Source: Variovorax sp. PAMC28562 | GTDB taxonomy: Bacteria > Pseudomonadota > Gammaproteobacteria > Burkholderiales > Burkholderiaceae_C | Reading direction: 5' to 3' | Assembly (NCBI RefSeq): GCF_014303735.1 | Contig: NZ_CP060296.1 | Coordinates: 1,809,501 to 1,873,500, forward strand | Length of the DNA stretch: 64,000 bases | Shown: one piece after another, positions 27,023-35,429 of the stretch | How the letters are laid out: the number at the start of each line of letters is the position of its first letter | Numbering within the stretch: position 1 is the stretch's first letter | Made by a program: the position numbers and the translations under genes | The notes under the pieces: generated by a model | The model's input: only the letters and a program-made list of their open reading frames with translations | Database searches by the model: none | Told to the model about the DNA's origin: nothing

Positions 27023-27922
27023 TCAGGTTTCGTCGGGACCACCCTGGCGCTGCAGGTGGTGCTTCTGGCGGTCAGCGGCAGCGCCTTGTGCGGCGCGGTA
27101 GCCTTTGGCGCTCAGCTGCTGATCGATGCCTTGAAGCCGCGGGGTGACTGGCAACTCGAACTCATTGCCATTGGTCAGCTTGACCTTGTAGCCAGCCGTG
27201 CCCGGTTGGTGGTTGGCAATCAGCACCCGGCCTTGCGCGTCTGTGACGCCCTTTCCCATTTCGGCACCGTCTTTGTAGAGGGTGTAAGGCTCCATGGCGA
27301 TAGGACGTCCGTCTTCCGGATGCGAACGCAGCACGAAACTGCGATCGACTTTGGTTTCCTTCAGGCTGGAGCTGCCGGTCAGGGGCACCGTGGGCGCGTT
27401 CCTGGGGCCGACCCAGCTGTGTACTGCCGCATGCACCCGGTGCGATCCCTGCGTGCCGCCCTCGATGCCGCCCGCGTTGAGCTTGAAATAGCTGCCGGCA
27501 CCGTTGAGCATCAGCTCCTTGCGCGCTGTGATGGTGATCCGGTCTGCCGTCTGGGTCAGGTTGAGCTGGGCCATGATGCTGATGCTGTCCTTCAAGGCCT
27601 TGATGTCGATGTCGCCGCCGAAAGCGATGAAGCGCATGCCGGCGTTGTAGGCAAAGACACGAACCGCCTCTTTTGCGCTGGCAAAAAACGATTGCCCGGC
27701 CGAAACGCTGGTGTGCGCACCACTGGTGTGCGCACCACTGGTGAGCGCGATGTGGTGGCCGGCCTGAATGTGAGTGCTTTGCGCGCTGGTGCTTTCGATG
27801 CCTGCGGCGGATGCCAGAACCAGATGGGGTTCTTCCAGTTCCGGAAAGTGACCGGCTCCGGGGTTGACGTTGCCAGCGCCTTTGACCGCATCGTTCTGGT
27901 CTTTGTAGCTGACAAGCCAGCT
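27023..27922 (-). pseudogene. VgrG C-terminal remnant (DUF2345 and cargo tail) without a start codon
   Basis: About 299 codons are open from directly after the pentapeptide stop. They encode the end of a VgrG spike protein: 'SYKDQNDAVKGAGNVNPGAG', DUF2345-type 'HLVLASAAGIESTSAQSTHI', 'MRFIAFGGDIDIKALKDSIS', and a transthyretin-like C-terminal tail typical of VgrGs carrying a cargo. The gp27/gp5-like N-terminal and middle parts are absent. No ATG, GTG or TTG occurs in frame until ATG 27637, so at most a 204-aa C-terminal fragment could be made. The reading frame is the same as that of the pentapeptide gene upstream. A 15-bp direct repeat lies inside. Confidence 0.85.
27713..27742 (-). repeat. 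15-bp tandem duplication in the VgrG remnant
   Basis: The unit encoding SGAHT (minus strand AGTGGTGCGCACACC) occurs twice in direct succession and keeps the frame. Exact phase of the unit is arbitrary. Confidence 0.75.
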
Positions 27923-28417
27923 TCAGTTGATCGCAGCGTCTGTCAATTCCATATCCTGGAACTGGCTGCCGGTGAAGTCGACTTGATCGCCCGTGAGGCT
28001 CTGGGCGGTGAACCGGGTGCCGATGCATGACAAGACCTTGACGCCGCTCCAGTGCGCATGGTCGAAGTTAAGTTCGTTCCACCTGCACCCCACGAAGCTG
28101 GAGTTGTTCAAGTTGCTGTCCGCAAGTCGGCTGTTGATGAAGGTACAGCCGATGAAGGCGCACTCATTGATGGCGATGCGTCGCAGGTCGCAGGACGAGA
28201 AAGTGGAGTTGGTGAACCGGCAGCCGGTCCATGAAGCGTCGAGGAAGGTCGTGGCCGAAAAGCTGCTATCGCTGAAGGTGCTGGCAGAAAAGGTGATGAG
28301 ATTCAAGTCCAGACCGGCGTAGGCGTTGCTGTCGCTCTCACCAGAAACACCCGCAGGCGCTCCGCCAAGGCCCTTGCGCCACTGGTCGTGCTTGAGGATG
28401 ATGAGTTGAGTGCTCAT
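27923..28417 (-). CDS. Pentapeptide-repeat protein, module A copy
   Basis: A 164-aa protein starting at ATG 28417 (MSTQLIILKHDQWRKGLGG), which overlaps the Sel1 stop as ATGA. Pentapeptide repeats run through most of the protein (STFSDSSFSATTFLDASW, CAFIGCTFINSRLADSNL), ending 'QDMELTDAAIN'. It has the same architecture and length as the module B copy (LDLNLIT, GDQVDFTGSQF shared), with clear divergence between repeats. Its stop is followed without a gap by the VgrG C-terminal remnant in the same frame. Role unknown; part of the T6SS island. Confidence 0.86.
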   Translation of the reverse strand: MSTQLIILKHDQWRKGLGGAPAGVSGESDSNAYAGLDLNLITFSASTFSDSSFSATTFLDASWTGCRFTNSTFSSCDLRRIAINECAFIGCTFINSRLADSNLNNSSFVGCRWNELNFDHAHWSGVKVLSCIGTRFTAQSLTGDQVDFTGSQFQDMELTDAAIN

Positions 28418-30051
28418 AACGAAGGCGGGCCCTTGGCACCGCTCAGGTCGGTGAGCGTCACATCCACGATGCCCGAAGGTCGGGCCTGATTGGCGTTGTC
28501 GCACCACAGCCAGCGGACTTCGCCTGCCGCCACCTCCAATTGCAGCGCCGCCGGGTCGGGGAAGGACTGCCCCGCCTCCAGATACGCCTGTCTGTCCCAG
28601 CGGTTGTAGCGCGTGGCCAGCGGGTGGTTGTCGGGCAGGTCACCGAACCAGATGCCAATGCGCGGGCAAGGCCGGTGGCCTCGGCATTCGACACGCGGCT
28701 CAGGGACGCGGGTGACGCGGGCGATGCCCCGGATCACCAATGGATGCACGTGTTGCGTCACGGGCACGGCCTCGCCGACGTAGTGCCAGACGGTGCGGGC
28801 GGCGACGGTGGCGTACTGGCCCATGCTGGCGCGGCTGACGGGTTCGAAGGCTTCACCCTGCGCATACCGCTGCGGCACCTGCACCTGTTCCCAAACCCGT
28901 TCATGGTCGCGGCGAACCGCGTGGAGCCGGAGCAGCCAGTAGCCGTCGCGCGGCACGAGTGCCGCGGTTTCGGCCGGCTGCATCGGCTGCGACGGCGGGG
29001 CCAGCACGTGCGCCTGTGGGATGTGAGCGCGGCCGGTGCGCTGCGCGCCAGACGTTGGCTTGGGCACCGGTGCAGGGATCAGGCCCTTTGCAGCATCGAT
29101 CAGCGTCTCGCGCTTGCCGTCCCACACCGGGAGCGCTGCCGGTGGCAACGGGAGGACCTTGTCGAGGTTGGGGAAGCGCAGGTCGGGGTTGAGTTCGAGG
29201 GCGTCTCCGAAAAGGCTGTAGCGTTTGGAGCGATCCCTATCAACCGCGTTGCCAGACAGCGGCTCGGCTCGGCTGAAGGAGGCAGAAAGATAGTTCGCGC
29301 TCTTCGCGCTTCCGAACTTGACTCCGTTGTGCAGGGCTTTCAGCGAACTAGCGTAGTTTTCACCAATCGATGCGTCCTCGCCATCGATGGTGACGCCCAA
29401 TTCAAAAGCGGCCTTGCCATCGCCTTGCGCAGCGCCACATTCCAGCATCTCGAGCGCCACTTTGCGATTGCCCCAAAAGCCTTGTGATGGGTTGTCGTAG
29501 GTGCCCGACGTTTTTTGACCCAAGTAGCCCTGCGACGCTGCACTCCCCATATCCGCCGCCAGTTGCCAGAAGGCGTAAGCCCGACTGGTATCGCCCTTCA
29601 CCCCGACGCCCCGCTGGTGGTAGGTGCCCATCTTGTCAAAGGCCGCCGGCACGCCCTGCTTCATCAAGCCTTCGACAAGCAGCACCGCCTTCTCCGTGTC
29701 TCGCTCCACGCCGAGCCCTTGTTCGTACAAGCCCGCGAGGTTCATCGCCGCCTTCCAGTGGCCTATCGCTGTGGCCTGTTGCCACAACTGCGCCGCCTTC
29801 GCATAGTCACGCGTGTCCTGCGGCCAGATCAGTTCGTAGCTGGTGGCCGCCATGCCTTGCTGGAACAACGCTTCAGCCTCGGGTGAGATTGGCGGATTTA
29901 CTTCGGCCTCGTGCTTGCATGCGAAGTCTGTCCGGTGCGGGTCGAACGCCTTCAGGTTCATGTTGCGGGGCAAGGGGTTCATGTTGCAGGCCGTCAGACT
30001 GCACACCAGCAAGACACCAATGCACCTTGCGGTCCAATCGCGAACCTGCAT
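28414..30051 (-). CDS. Sel1-repeat lipoprotein, module A second copy
   Basis: About 545 aa from ATG 30051 (MQVRDWTARCIGVLLVCSLT), lipobox LTAC, mature N-terminus CNMNPLPRNMN shared with both module B copies. Sel1 repeats cover about residues 70-240, then come the variable patch, a Pro-rich linker (TGRAHIPQAH) and the full C-terminal domain, which here is the most divergent of the set (HPLVIRGIARVTRVPEPRVE). The stop overlaps the pentapeptide ATG. Likely periplasmic immunity protein by family analogy; its cognate effector may be the deleted PLD of module A. Confidence 0.87.
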   Translation of the reverse strand: MQVRDWTARCIGVLLVCSLTACNMNPLPRNMNLKAFDPHRTDFACKHEAEVNPPISPEAEALFQQGMAATSYELIWPQDTRDYAKAAQLWQQATAIGHWKAAMNLAGLYEQGLGVERDTEKAVLLVEGLMKQGVPAAFDKMGTYHQRGVGVKGDTSRAYAFWQLAADMGSAASQGYLGQKTSGTYDNPSQGFWGNRKVALEMLECGAAQGDGKAAFELGVTIDGEDASIGENYASSLKALHNGVKFGSAKSANYLSASFSRAEPLSGNAVDRDRSKRYSLFGDALELNPDLRFPNLDKVLPLPPAALPVWDGKRETLIDAAKGLIPAPVPKPTSGAQRTGRAHIPQAHVLAPPSQPMQPAETAALVPRDGYWLLRLHAVRRDHERVWEQVQVPQRYAQGEAFEPVSRASMGQYATVAARTVWHYVGEAVPVTQHVHPLVIRGIARVTRVPEPRVECRGHRPCPRIGIWFGDLPDNHPLATRYNRWDRQAYLEAGQSFPDPAALQLEVAAGEVRWLWCDNANQARPSGIVDVTLTDLSGAKGPPSL

Positions 30052-30068
30052 CCCGAAGGTTGAAGGGT

Positions 30069-31742
30069 TCACGTTTTGAACGGATCCTGCGCACTGTGCA
30101 AATCGCTCAAGCTCACTTCGGTCAGCCCCGAGGCCTTGATCCGGTTGGCGTTGTCCAGCCACAGCCAGCGCACCTCATGCGGTGCCACGGCGATGTGCTG
30201 ATCCTGCGGGTTAGGAAACGACTGGCCTTGCTCGACATAGGCAAAGCGGTCCCAGCGGTTGTAGAGCCTAGCCAGAGGATGCTCTTTGGCGACTTGTCCG
30301 GCCCACACGCCGGTACGCGGACACACCAACATGCCTTTGCAGCGCAGCACTTCTTCAGGGACCCGGGTGGTGCGGGCAATGCCCTGGGTCACGCGGGGAT
30401 GCGGCCCGACCGTTGCGGGAGTCGCTTTGCCCAGGTAGTGCCAGACGGTGCGGGGAGCCACATTGGCGTACTTGCCCATGCTGCTGCGGTCGACGACCTC
30501 GAAGACCTCGCCTTTGGCATAGCGCTGCGGCACTTGCGCGCGCTCCCATGTCTGCTCGTGCGCGCGGTAGAGCACGTACAGCCGGGGCTGCCAGTAACCG
30601 CTGTAGGGCACTTGGGTGTCGGGTTCGACGATCACACTGGCCGCCTGTGCCAGCAACACATGACCCTGCGGGATATGAGCGCGGCCGGTGCGCTGCGAGC
30701 CGGGCGTCGGCTGTACCGCGGGCAATGGCACGAGGGCCTTGGCGGCGTCGATCAGGGTCTGCTTGTTGCCGTCCCATTTGGGCAGGTCGGCTGGAGGCAA
30801 GGGCAGCACCTTGTCGAGGTTGGGGAAACGCAGATCGGGGTTGTGCCAGAGGGCATCGCCCAGGATGGAATAGCGCTCGGCACGCGCCGTGTCTATGCGA
30901 TGGTCAACGAGGGGCTCACCTGCACGGAAGGCAACAGACAGAGTATTTGCCGCGTCTTTGTTGCCGAATTTGACACCTTCGTGGAGAGTGCTGAAGGCAC
31001 GTGTGTAACTTTCCCCTAACGACGCATCGTTTCCCACCATATCCATTCCCAATATATATGCGCCTCGTCCGGAGCCTTGGGCAAACGCGCACTCCAACAT
31101 CTTCCGGGACATGGCCCGATTCCCCCAAAATGAAGGCGGCTCGTCGTATGTGCCGCGCAACTTTTCGCCTAAATACGCCTGTGCCGCCATGCTTCCCATG
31201 TCTGCCGCTTTCTGCCAGAACGCGTAAGCGACGGTGGCGTCCTGCTTGAGTGGGCCGACGCCGCCCATGTAGTACGCCCCCATGTTGTCCCACGCCGCGG
31301 GCACGCCCTTGCGCATGAGGTCTTCGGTGAGGTCCAGGGCCTCGTCGACGTCCTGCGGCACGCCAAGCCCTTGCATGTAAAGCCCTGCGAGGTTGAACTG
31401 CGCCTTCCAGTGGCCTTGTCCGGCGGCCTGCGTCCAGAGTTGCGCTGCTTTCTTGTAGTCGCGGTCATCGGGCCACAGATCATGGCTGGTGGCAGCCATG
31501 CCTTGCTGGAACAGTGCCTCGGCATCGGCTGTGATCGGAGGATTGACAGCCACCTCGTGCTTGCATTCGAAGCTCGGTCGGTGTGGATCGAATGCATCGA
31601 GCTTGGTGAAGCGGGGCTGCGCGGGCGTTGCGGATGATTGGTTTTGCATGGGGCACGCGGTGAGAAGACAGATGCAGACGAGTGCGGTGGCGCAAGCCGC
31701 CAGACGCCCTCGGTCGATCGGTGAGCCAGTCTGGGCAGCCAT
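30069..31742 (-). CDS. Sel1-repeat lipoprotein, module A first copy
   Basis: About 557 aa from ATG 31742 (MAAQTGSPIDRGRLAACATA), which begins 2 bases after the PLD-fragment stop. A longer in-frame ORF upstream only overlaps that fragment. The signal peptide ends in LTAC, but the mature N-terminus (CPMQNQSSATPAQPRF) differs from the other three. Sel1 repeats cover about residues 70-240, then the variable patch and the C-terminal domain (GKYANVAPRTVWHYLG, RLYNRWDRFAYVEQGQSF), which closely matches module B's first copy. Retained although its upstream effector is truncated, as expected for an orphan immunity gene. Confidence 0.87.
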   Translation of the reverse strand: MAAQTGSPIDRGRLAACATALVCICLLTACPMQNQSSATPAQPRFTKLDAFDPHRPSFECKHEVAVNPPITADAEALFQQGMAATSHDLWPDDRDYKKAAQLWTQAAGQGHWKAQFNLAGLYMQGLGVPQDVDEALDLTEDLMRKGVPAAWDNMGAYYMGGVGPLKQDATVAYAFWQKAADMGSMAAQAYLGEKLRGTYDEPPSFWGNRAMSRKMLECAFAQGSGRGAYILGMDMVGNDASLGESYTRAFSTLHEGVKFGNKDAANTLSVAFRAGEPLVDHRIDTARAERYSILGDALWHNPDLRFPNLDKVLPLPPADLPKWDGNKQTLIDAAKALVPLPAVQPTPGSQRTGRAHIPQGHVLLAQAASVIVEPDTQVPYSGYWQPRLYVLYRAHEQTWERAQVPQRYAKGEVFEVVDRSSMGKYANVAPRTVWHYLGKATPATVGPHPRVTQGIARTTRVPEEVLRCKGMLVCPRTGVWAGQVAKEHPLARLYNRWDRFAYVEQGQSFPNPQDQHIAVAPHEVRWLWLDNANRIKASGLTEVSLSDLHSAQDPFKT

Positions 31743-31744
31743 CG

Positions 31745-32175
31745 CTAAGCGAGCCTCACGAGGGGCTCTCCGCGTGGGTCTTCGAAGGGATGAATGAAAC
31801 TGTTGCTCTCTGGCGCCCTCCGTTTGGTTCTGTGATCCTCGTTGGCTTTCATTCGACGAAGCCAATCCTGATGCGTCATTGCCGTTACTTGCGGACTCCC
31901 ATTTCCCCCATCAAGATCGTCTCCAGCGATATTTCCCCACACCCTTAATCGTGCAGCCCGACTGAAGTCGTAGTCGTCGGTGCAGATATTGAACTCGCTG
32001 TCACTCACCATGCTTCTGGCGTTGAGGTTGGCGCTGCCGAGCGTCGTGTACACGTCGTCCACGAACATCAGCTTGCTGTGGATGTAGATCTCGCGGTACC
32101 GCTTGGGCATGATGTCCACGCCATAGTCGTCCACGTCGCTGGCCCGTCCAAGCTTGCTGTCTTTGGCCAGTGGGG
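31745..32175 (-). pseudogene. Phospholipase D effector C-terminal remnant, module A
   Basis: The frame encodes 'RYREIYIHSKLMFVDD' and 'TLGSANLNARSM', i.e. the second HKD motif of a Tle5-type PLD, followed by a C-terminal tail unlike that of the intact module B enzyme (NSFIHPFEDPRGEPLVRLA). The first HKD and roughly the first 640 residues are missing. The only possible start is GTG 32134, in the middle of the open frame. Directly upstream, in another frame, lies VgrG N-terminal sequence, so this is the product of a deletion between vgrG and pld. Confidence 0.82.
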
Positions 32176-32883
32176 CGGGTGGTAGTCGACTTGCTGGTAG
32201 GCGGCACTGTCGTTCTTTTTATAGGCCCCCAGGTTGTCGACGAGCACCAGGCGGTGCTTGCCTTCGGAGTGCTCGAAGAAGTAGCTGATGCCCCATTCCT
32301 GGCACAGGCGGCTGAAGAAGTCGAAGTCGCTCTCGTTGAATTGGGTGCCGAAGTCCCTGGGGGGATAGGTCTCGATCAGGCGCTTGTCGACGGGGAAGGC
32401 GTAGTCGGCCAGAAGTGCGTCCAGGATCTGCACGACGCTCTGGTTCTGGAAGATCTTGCAGTCGGTGGACAGCGTTGCCAGGTGCAGCCAGGGGCGCAAT
32501 GTCAGCTTGTACTGGAGGTGGCGGCCTTCTTCGCCCCAAAGGCAGGCGTCGGTGATGAGGGCGCTGACCTCGCGCACCCCGGCACCCAGGTGGTCGCTGC
32601 TGGCGCCGGTGGCGCCGGGGATGAACTGGCCGGCGCCGTCGAGCTGGAGGGTGCAGGTGAGCTCTCGCCCGATGAAGCTGTCGAGGTCGAAGTCGGCCGC
32701 GCCGGTGGCTTCTATGTTCAGGCCGTCGGGGGTCTTGAGGAGGAGCTCGTAGGCGAAGAGGCTGTCGAGGCCTTCGTGGCCTGAGAGGCGGACCGGCTCC
32801 AGGGCGGGTCGGCCGAGCACGACCGGGATGGCGGGGCTGCTGACTTGGAGCGTGCGTGACGGCGCACCGCTGTATGCGGACAT
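32068..32883 (-). pseudogene. VgrG N-terminal remnant, truncated by fusion to PLD sequence
   Basis: ATG 32883 is preceded by AGGGAGAAG. The product reads as a normal VgrG/Rhs-Vgr N-terminus for about 239 residues (VRLSGHEGLDSLFAYELLLK, NESDFDFFSRLCQEWGISYF, YQQVDYHPP). Just after HPP the homology stops, near base 32170, and the frame runs on for ~32 nonsense codons through PLD DNA to the stop at 32068. Roughly 500 or more residues of a normal VgrG, including the gp5-like spike, are gone. The stub cannot make a functional spike, but it keeps the promoter-proximal position of the island. Confidence 0.87.
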
Positions 32884-33052
32884 GAAACTTCTCCCTGATG
32901 CCCCGGTTGCCGGGTGCGTTGGGGAGGATTATGGGAGGTGTGTGCCATCACGCATGTGATGGATTGCACGGCACGATGAAGGAAAAAACGCAAGGCATCG
33001 AGGCGCAATCTGCCCGAGCGAGTCCGCCTCCAGCAACCGCTGTTGGCCGTTG

Positions 33053-33493
33053 CTATTGCTGGCTGGTCGATGAGTCCCGCTCGATCACCCGGGGCCGTCC
33101 GTTGTCGTCGATTGCCACATAAGTGAACGTGGCCTGCGTCACCTTGAGATAGTCGCCCTGCGCGGTGAACCGCTCGGCGAACACCTCGACAGTGACCGTG
33201 ATCGAGGTGCGGCCGATCTTCACCAGCTTCGAATAGAACGACAGGATGTCGCCGAGCCGCACGGGCTGCTTGAAGACGAATTCGTTGACCGCCACGGTGG
33301 CCATGCGCCCCTTGGAATAGCGCGCGGGAATCACCGATCCGGCCAGGTCGCACTGGGCCATGACCCAGCCGCCGAAGATGTCGCCGTTGGCGTTGACGTC
33401 GGCTGGCATCGGGATGACCTTGAGCACCAGTTCCTGGTCGAGCGGCAGGCTCTTCAGGGTGGCGACCGCGTTGGCACTTGGAGATTCGGACAT
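33053..33493 (-). CDS. yciA: YciA-type acyl-CoA thioesterase
   Basis: A 146-aa single hotdog-domain thioesterase. The family motif 'NANGDIFGGWVMAQCDLAG' covers residues about 33-51 and 'VAVNEFVFKQPVRLGDIL' follows. Start at ATG 33493 (MSESPSANAVATLKSLPL) rather than the upstream ATG 33511, because the homologous region begins there. YciA enzymes hydrolyse a broad range of acyl-CoAs in the cytosol. It is divergent from the ABC exporter gene at 33537 with only about 43 bp between, which must hold both promoters. Confidence 0.9.
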   Translation of the reverse strand: MSESPSANAVATLKSLPLDQELVLKVIPMPADVNANGDIFGGWVMAQCDLAGSVIPARYSKGRMATVAVNEFVFKQPVRLGDILSFYSKLVKIGRTSITVTVEVFAERFTAQGDYLKVTQATFTYVAIDDNGRPRVIERDSSTSQQ

Positions 33494-33536
33494 GGGCACA
33501 ATCTGAGGCAATAACTACAAACACGATTGTCCACCC

Positions 33537-35393
33537 ATGCGTCGAAGCGGCGAAACCATGCCCCCCCCTTCCATGCCGGTTACCGATGCCTCCGGCGTGG
33601 TCGGGCACCCGCCCGCCCGCAGCGACCGATCCGACTGGGCGACGCTGCGCCGTCTCTTCCCGTACCTGTGGGAATACAAATGGCGGGTGATTGCCGCGCT
33701 GACATTCATGATCGGTGCCAAGGTCGCCAACGTCGGCGTACCGGTGCTGCTGAAGAATTTGGTCGACACCATGACGCCCAAGCCCGACATGGCGCAGGCG
33801 CTGCTGATCGTGCCGATTTCTCTTTTGCTGGCGTACGGACTGCTGCGCTTTTCGACATCGTTGTTCGGTGAGTTGCGCGAGTTGGTGTTCGCCAAGGCGA
33901 CGGAAGGTGCAGCGCGTCGCATCTCGCTGGAGGTCTTTCGGCATCTGCATGCGCTGAGCCTGCGCTTTCACCTCGAGCGTCAGACCGGCGGCATGACGCG
34001 CGACATCGAGCGCGGCACACGTGGCGTGCACTCGTTGATCTCGATGTCGCTCTACAGCATCGTGCCGACCATCATCGAATTGGTGCTGGTGCTGAGCATC
34101 CTGGGCGTCAAGTTCGATTCGCTCTTCGTCTGGATCACCGGCGTCGCGCTTCTCATCTACATCAGCTTCACCGTGACGGTGACCGAGTGGCGCACGCAGT
34201 TTCGCAAGCAGATGAACGAGCTGGATTCGGTCGCGCAAAGCCGTGCGGTCGATTCGTTGCTCAACTACGAGACGGTCAAATACTTCAACAACGAGGAGTT
34301 CGAGGCCAGGCGTTACGACGCCAGTCTCGACCGCTACCGCAAGGCCGCGATCAAGAGCCAGCGCACGCTGTCGATGCTCAACACCGGCCAGCAACTGCTG
34401 ATCGCGGTGAGCCTGGTGCTGATGCTGTGGCGTGCGACGTCGGGCGTGGTCGAAGGGCGCATGACGCTGGGCGACCTGGTGATGGTCAACGCCTTCATGA
34501 TCCAGCTCTACATTCCGCTCAACTTTCTGGGCGTGATCTACCGCGAGATCAAGCAGAGCCTGACCGACCTCGACAAGATGTTCGTGCTGATGGAGAAAGA
34601 CCGCGAGATCCAGGACTCTCCGGGTTCGCACCCGTTGGCAGGGCGCGACGCGACCGTCCGTTTCGAAGACGTCAGCTTTGCCTACGAGCCGGAGCGGCCC
34701 ATCTTGAAGCACGTCACCTTCGAGATCCCTGCCGGCAAGACGGTCGCCGTCGTCGGCCCTTCGGGCTCGGGCAAGTCGACCTTGGCGCGGCTGCTCTATC
34801 GCTTCTATGACGTGCAGCAAGGGCGCATCAGCATCGGCGGCGAAGACATTCGCGAGGTCACGCAATCGAGCGTGCGGCAGGCCATCGGTATCGTGCCGCA
34901 AGACACGGTGCTCTTCAATGACAGCGTCGAATACAACATTGCCTACGGTCGACCGGGCTCGACGCGCGAGGAGGTCGAGGCCGCAGCCAAGGCCGCGCGC
35001 ATTCACGACTTCATCGCGGCCACGCCGAAGGGCTACGACACGCCGGTGGGCGAGCGCGGGCTCAAGTTGTCGGGCGGTGAAAAGCAGCGCGTGGCCATCG
35101 CGCGCACGCTGCTCAAGAACCCGCCGATCGTGATCTTCGACGAGGCCACCTCGGCGCTCGATTCGGCCAACGAGCGCGCGATCCAGAGCGAATTGAAGAG
35201 CGCTGCGCAGAACAAGACCACGCTGGTCATCGCGCATCGCTTGTCGACGGTGGTCGATGCGCACGAGATCCTCGTGCTCGAAAGCGGTGTCATCGTCGAA
35301 CGCGGCACGCACGCCGACCTGCTGGAGCGCAAAGGCAAGTACGCCCAGATGTGGACCTTGCAAAAGATCGAAGCGGCACCGGTGGTGCTTTGA
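33537..35393 (+). CDS. Atm1/HMT1-type ABC exporter (fused permease and ATPase)
   Basis: A 618-aa half-transporter with an N-terminal six-helix membrane domain (about residues 40-350) and a C-terminal ATPase. It has Walker A 'GPSGSGKST', signature 'LSGGEKQR', Walker B 'IVIFDEATSALD' and the switch His in 'VIAHRLSTV'. Membrane segments such as 'YLWEYKWRVIAALTF' and the absence of a peptidase domain fit the Atm1 family, which exports glutathione-linked iron-sulfur precursors or metal-glutathione conjugates. An internal ATG at 33558 is a possible alternative start. Confidence 0.88.
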   Translation: MRRSGETMPPPSMPVTDASGVVGHPPARSDRSDWATLRRLFPYLWEYKWRVIAALTFMIGAKVANVGVPVLLKNLVDTMTPKPDMAQALLIVPISLLLAYGLLRFSTSLFGELRELVFAKATEGAARRISLEVFRHLHALSLRFHLERQTGGMTRDIERGTRGVHSLISMSLYSIVPTIIELVLVLSILGVKFDSLFVWITGVALLIYISFTVTVTEWRTQFRKQMNELDSVAQSRAVDSLLNYETVKYFNNEEFEARRYDASLDRYRKAAIKSQRTLSMLNTGQQLLIAVSLVLMLWRATSGVVEGRMTLGDLVMVNAFMIQLYIPLNFLGVIYREIKQSLTDLDKMFVLMEKDREIQDSPGSHPLAGRDATVRFEDVSFAYEPERPILKHVTFEIPAGKTVAVVGPSGSGKSTLARLLYRFYDVQQGRISIGGEDIREVTQSSVRQAIGIVPQDTVLFNDSVEYNIAYGRPGSTREEVEAAAKAARIHDFIAATPKGYDTPVGERGLKLSGGEKQRVAIARTLLKNPPIVIFDEATSALDSANERAIQSELKSAAQNKTTLVIAHRLSTVVDAHEILVLESGVIVERGTHADLLERKGKYAQMWTLQKIEAAPVVL

Positions 35394-35429
35394 GTATTTT
35401 TCGCCATCCTTCCAGGAGCTGAATCAACA

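Noticed and set aside
20953..32883. Complete type VI secretion system
   Set aside because: Only VgrG fragments, an effector and accessory genes are present. No TssA-M, Hcp, ClpV or PAAR gene was recognised.
32718..35363. 881-aa minus-strand open frame opposite the Atm1-type exporter
   Set aside because: No recognisable motifs, and it runs antisense to a clear ABC transporter and across the yciA and vgrG regions. GC-driven shadow.
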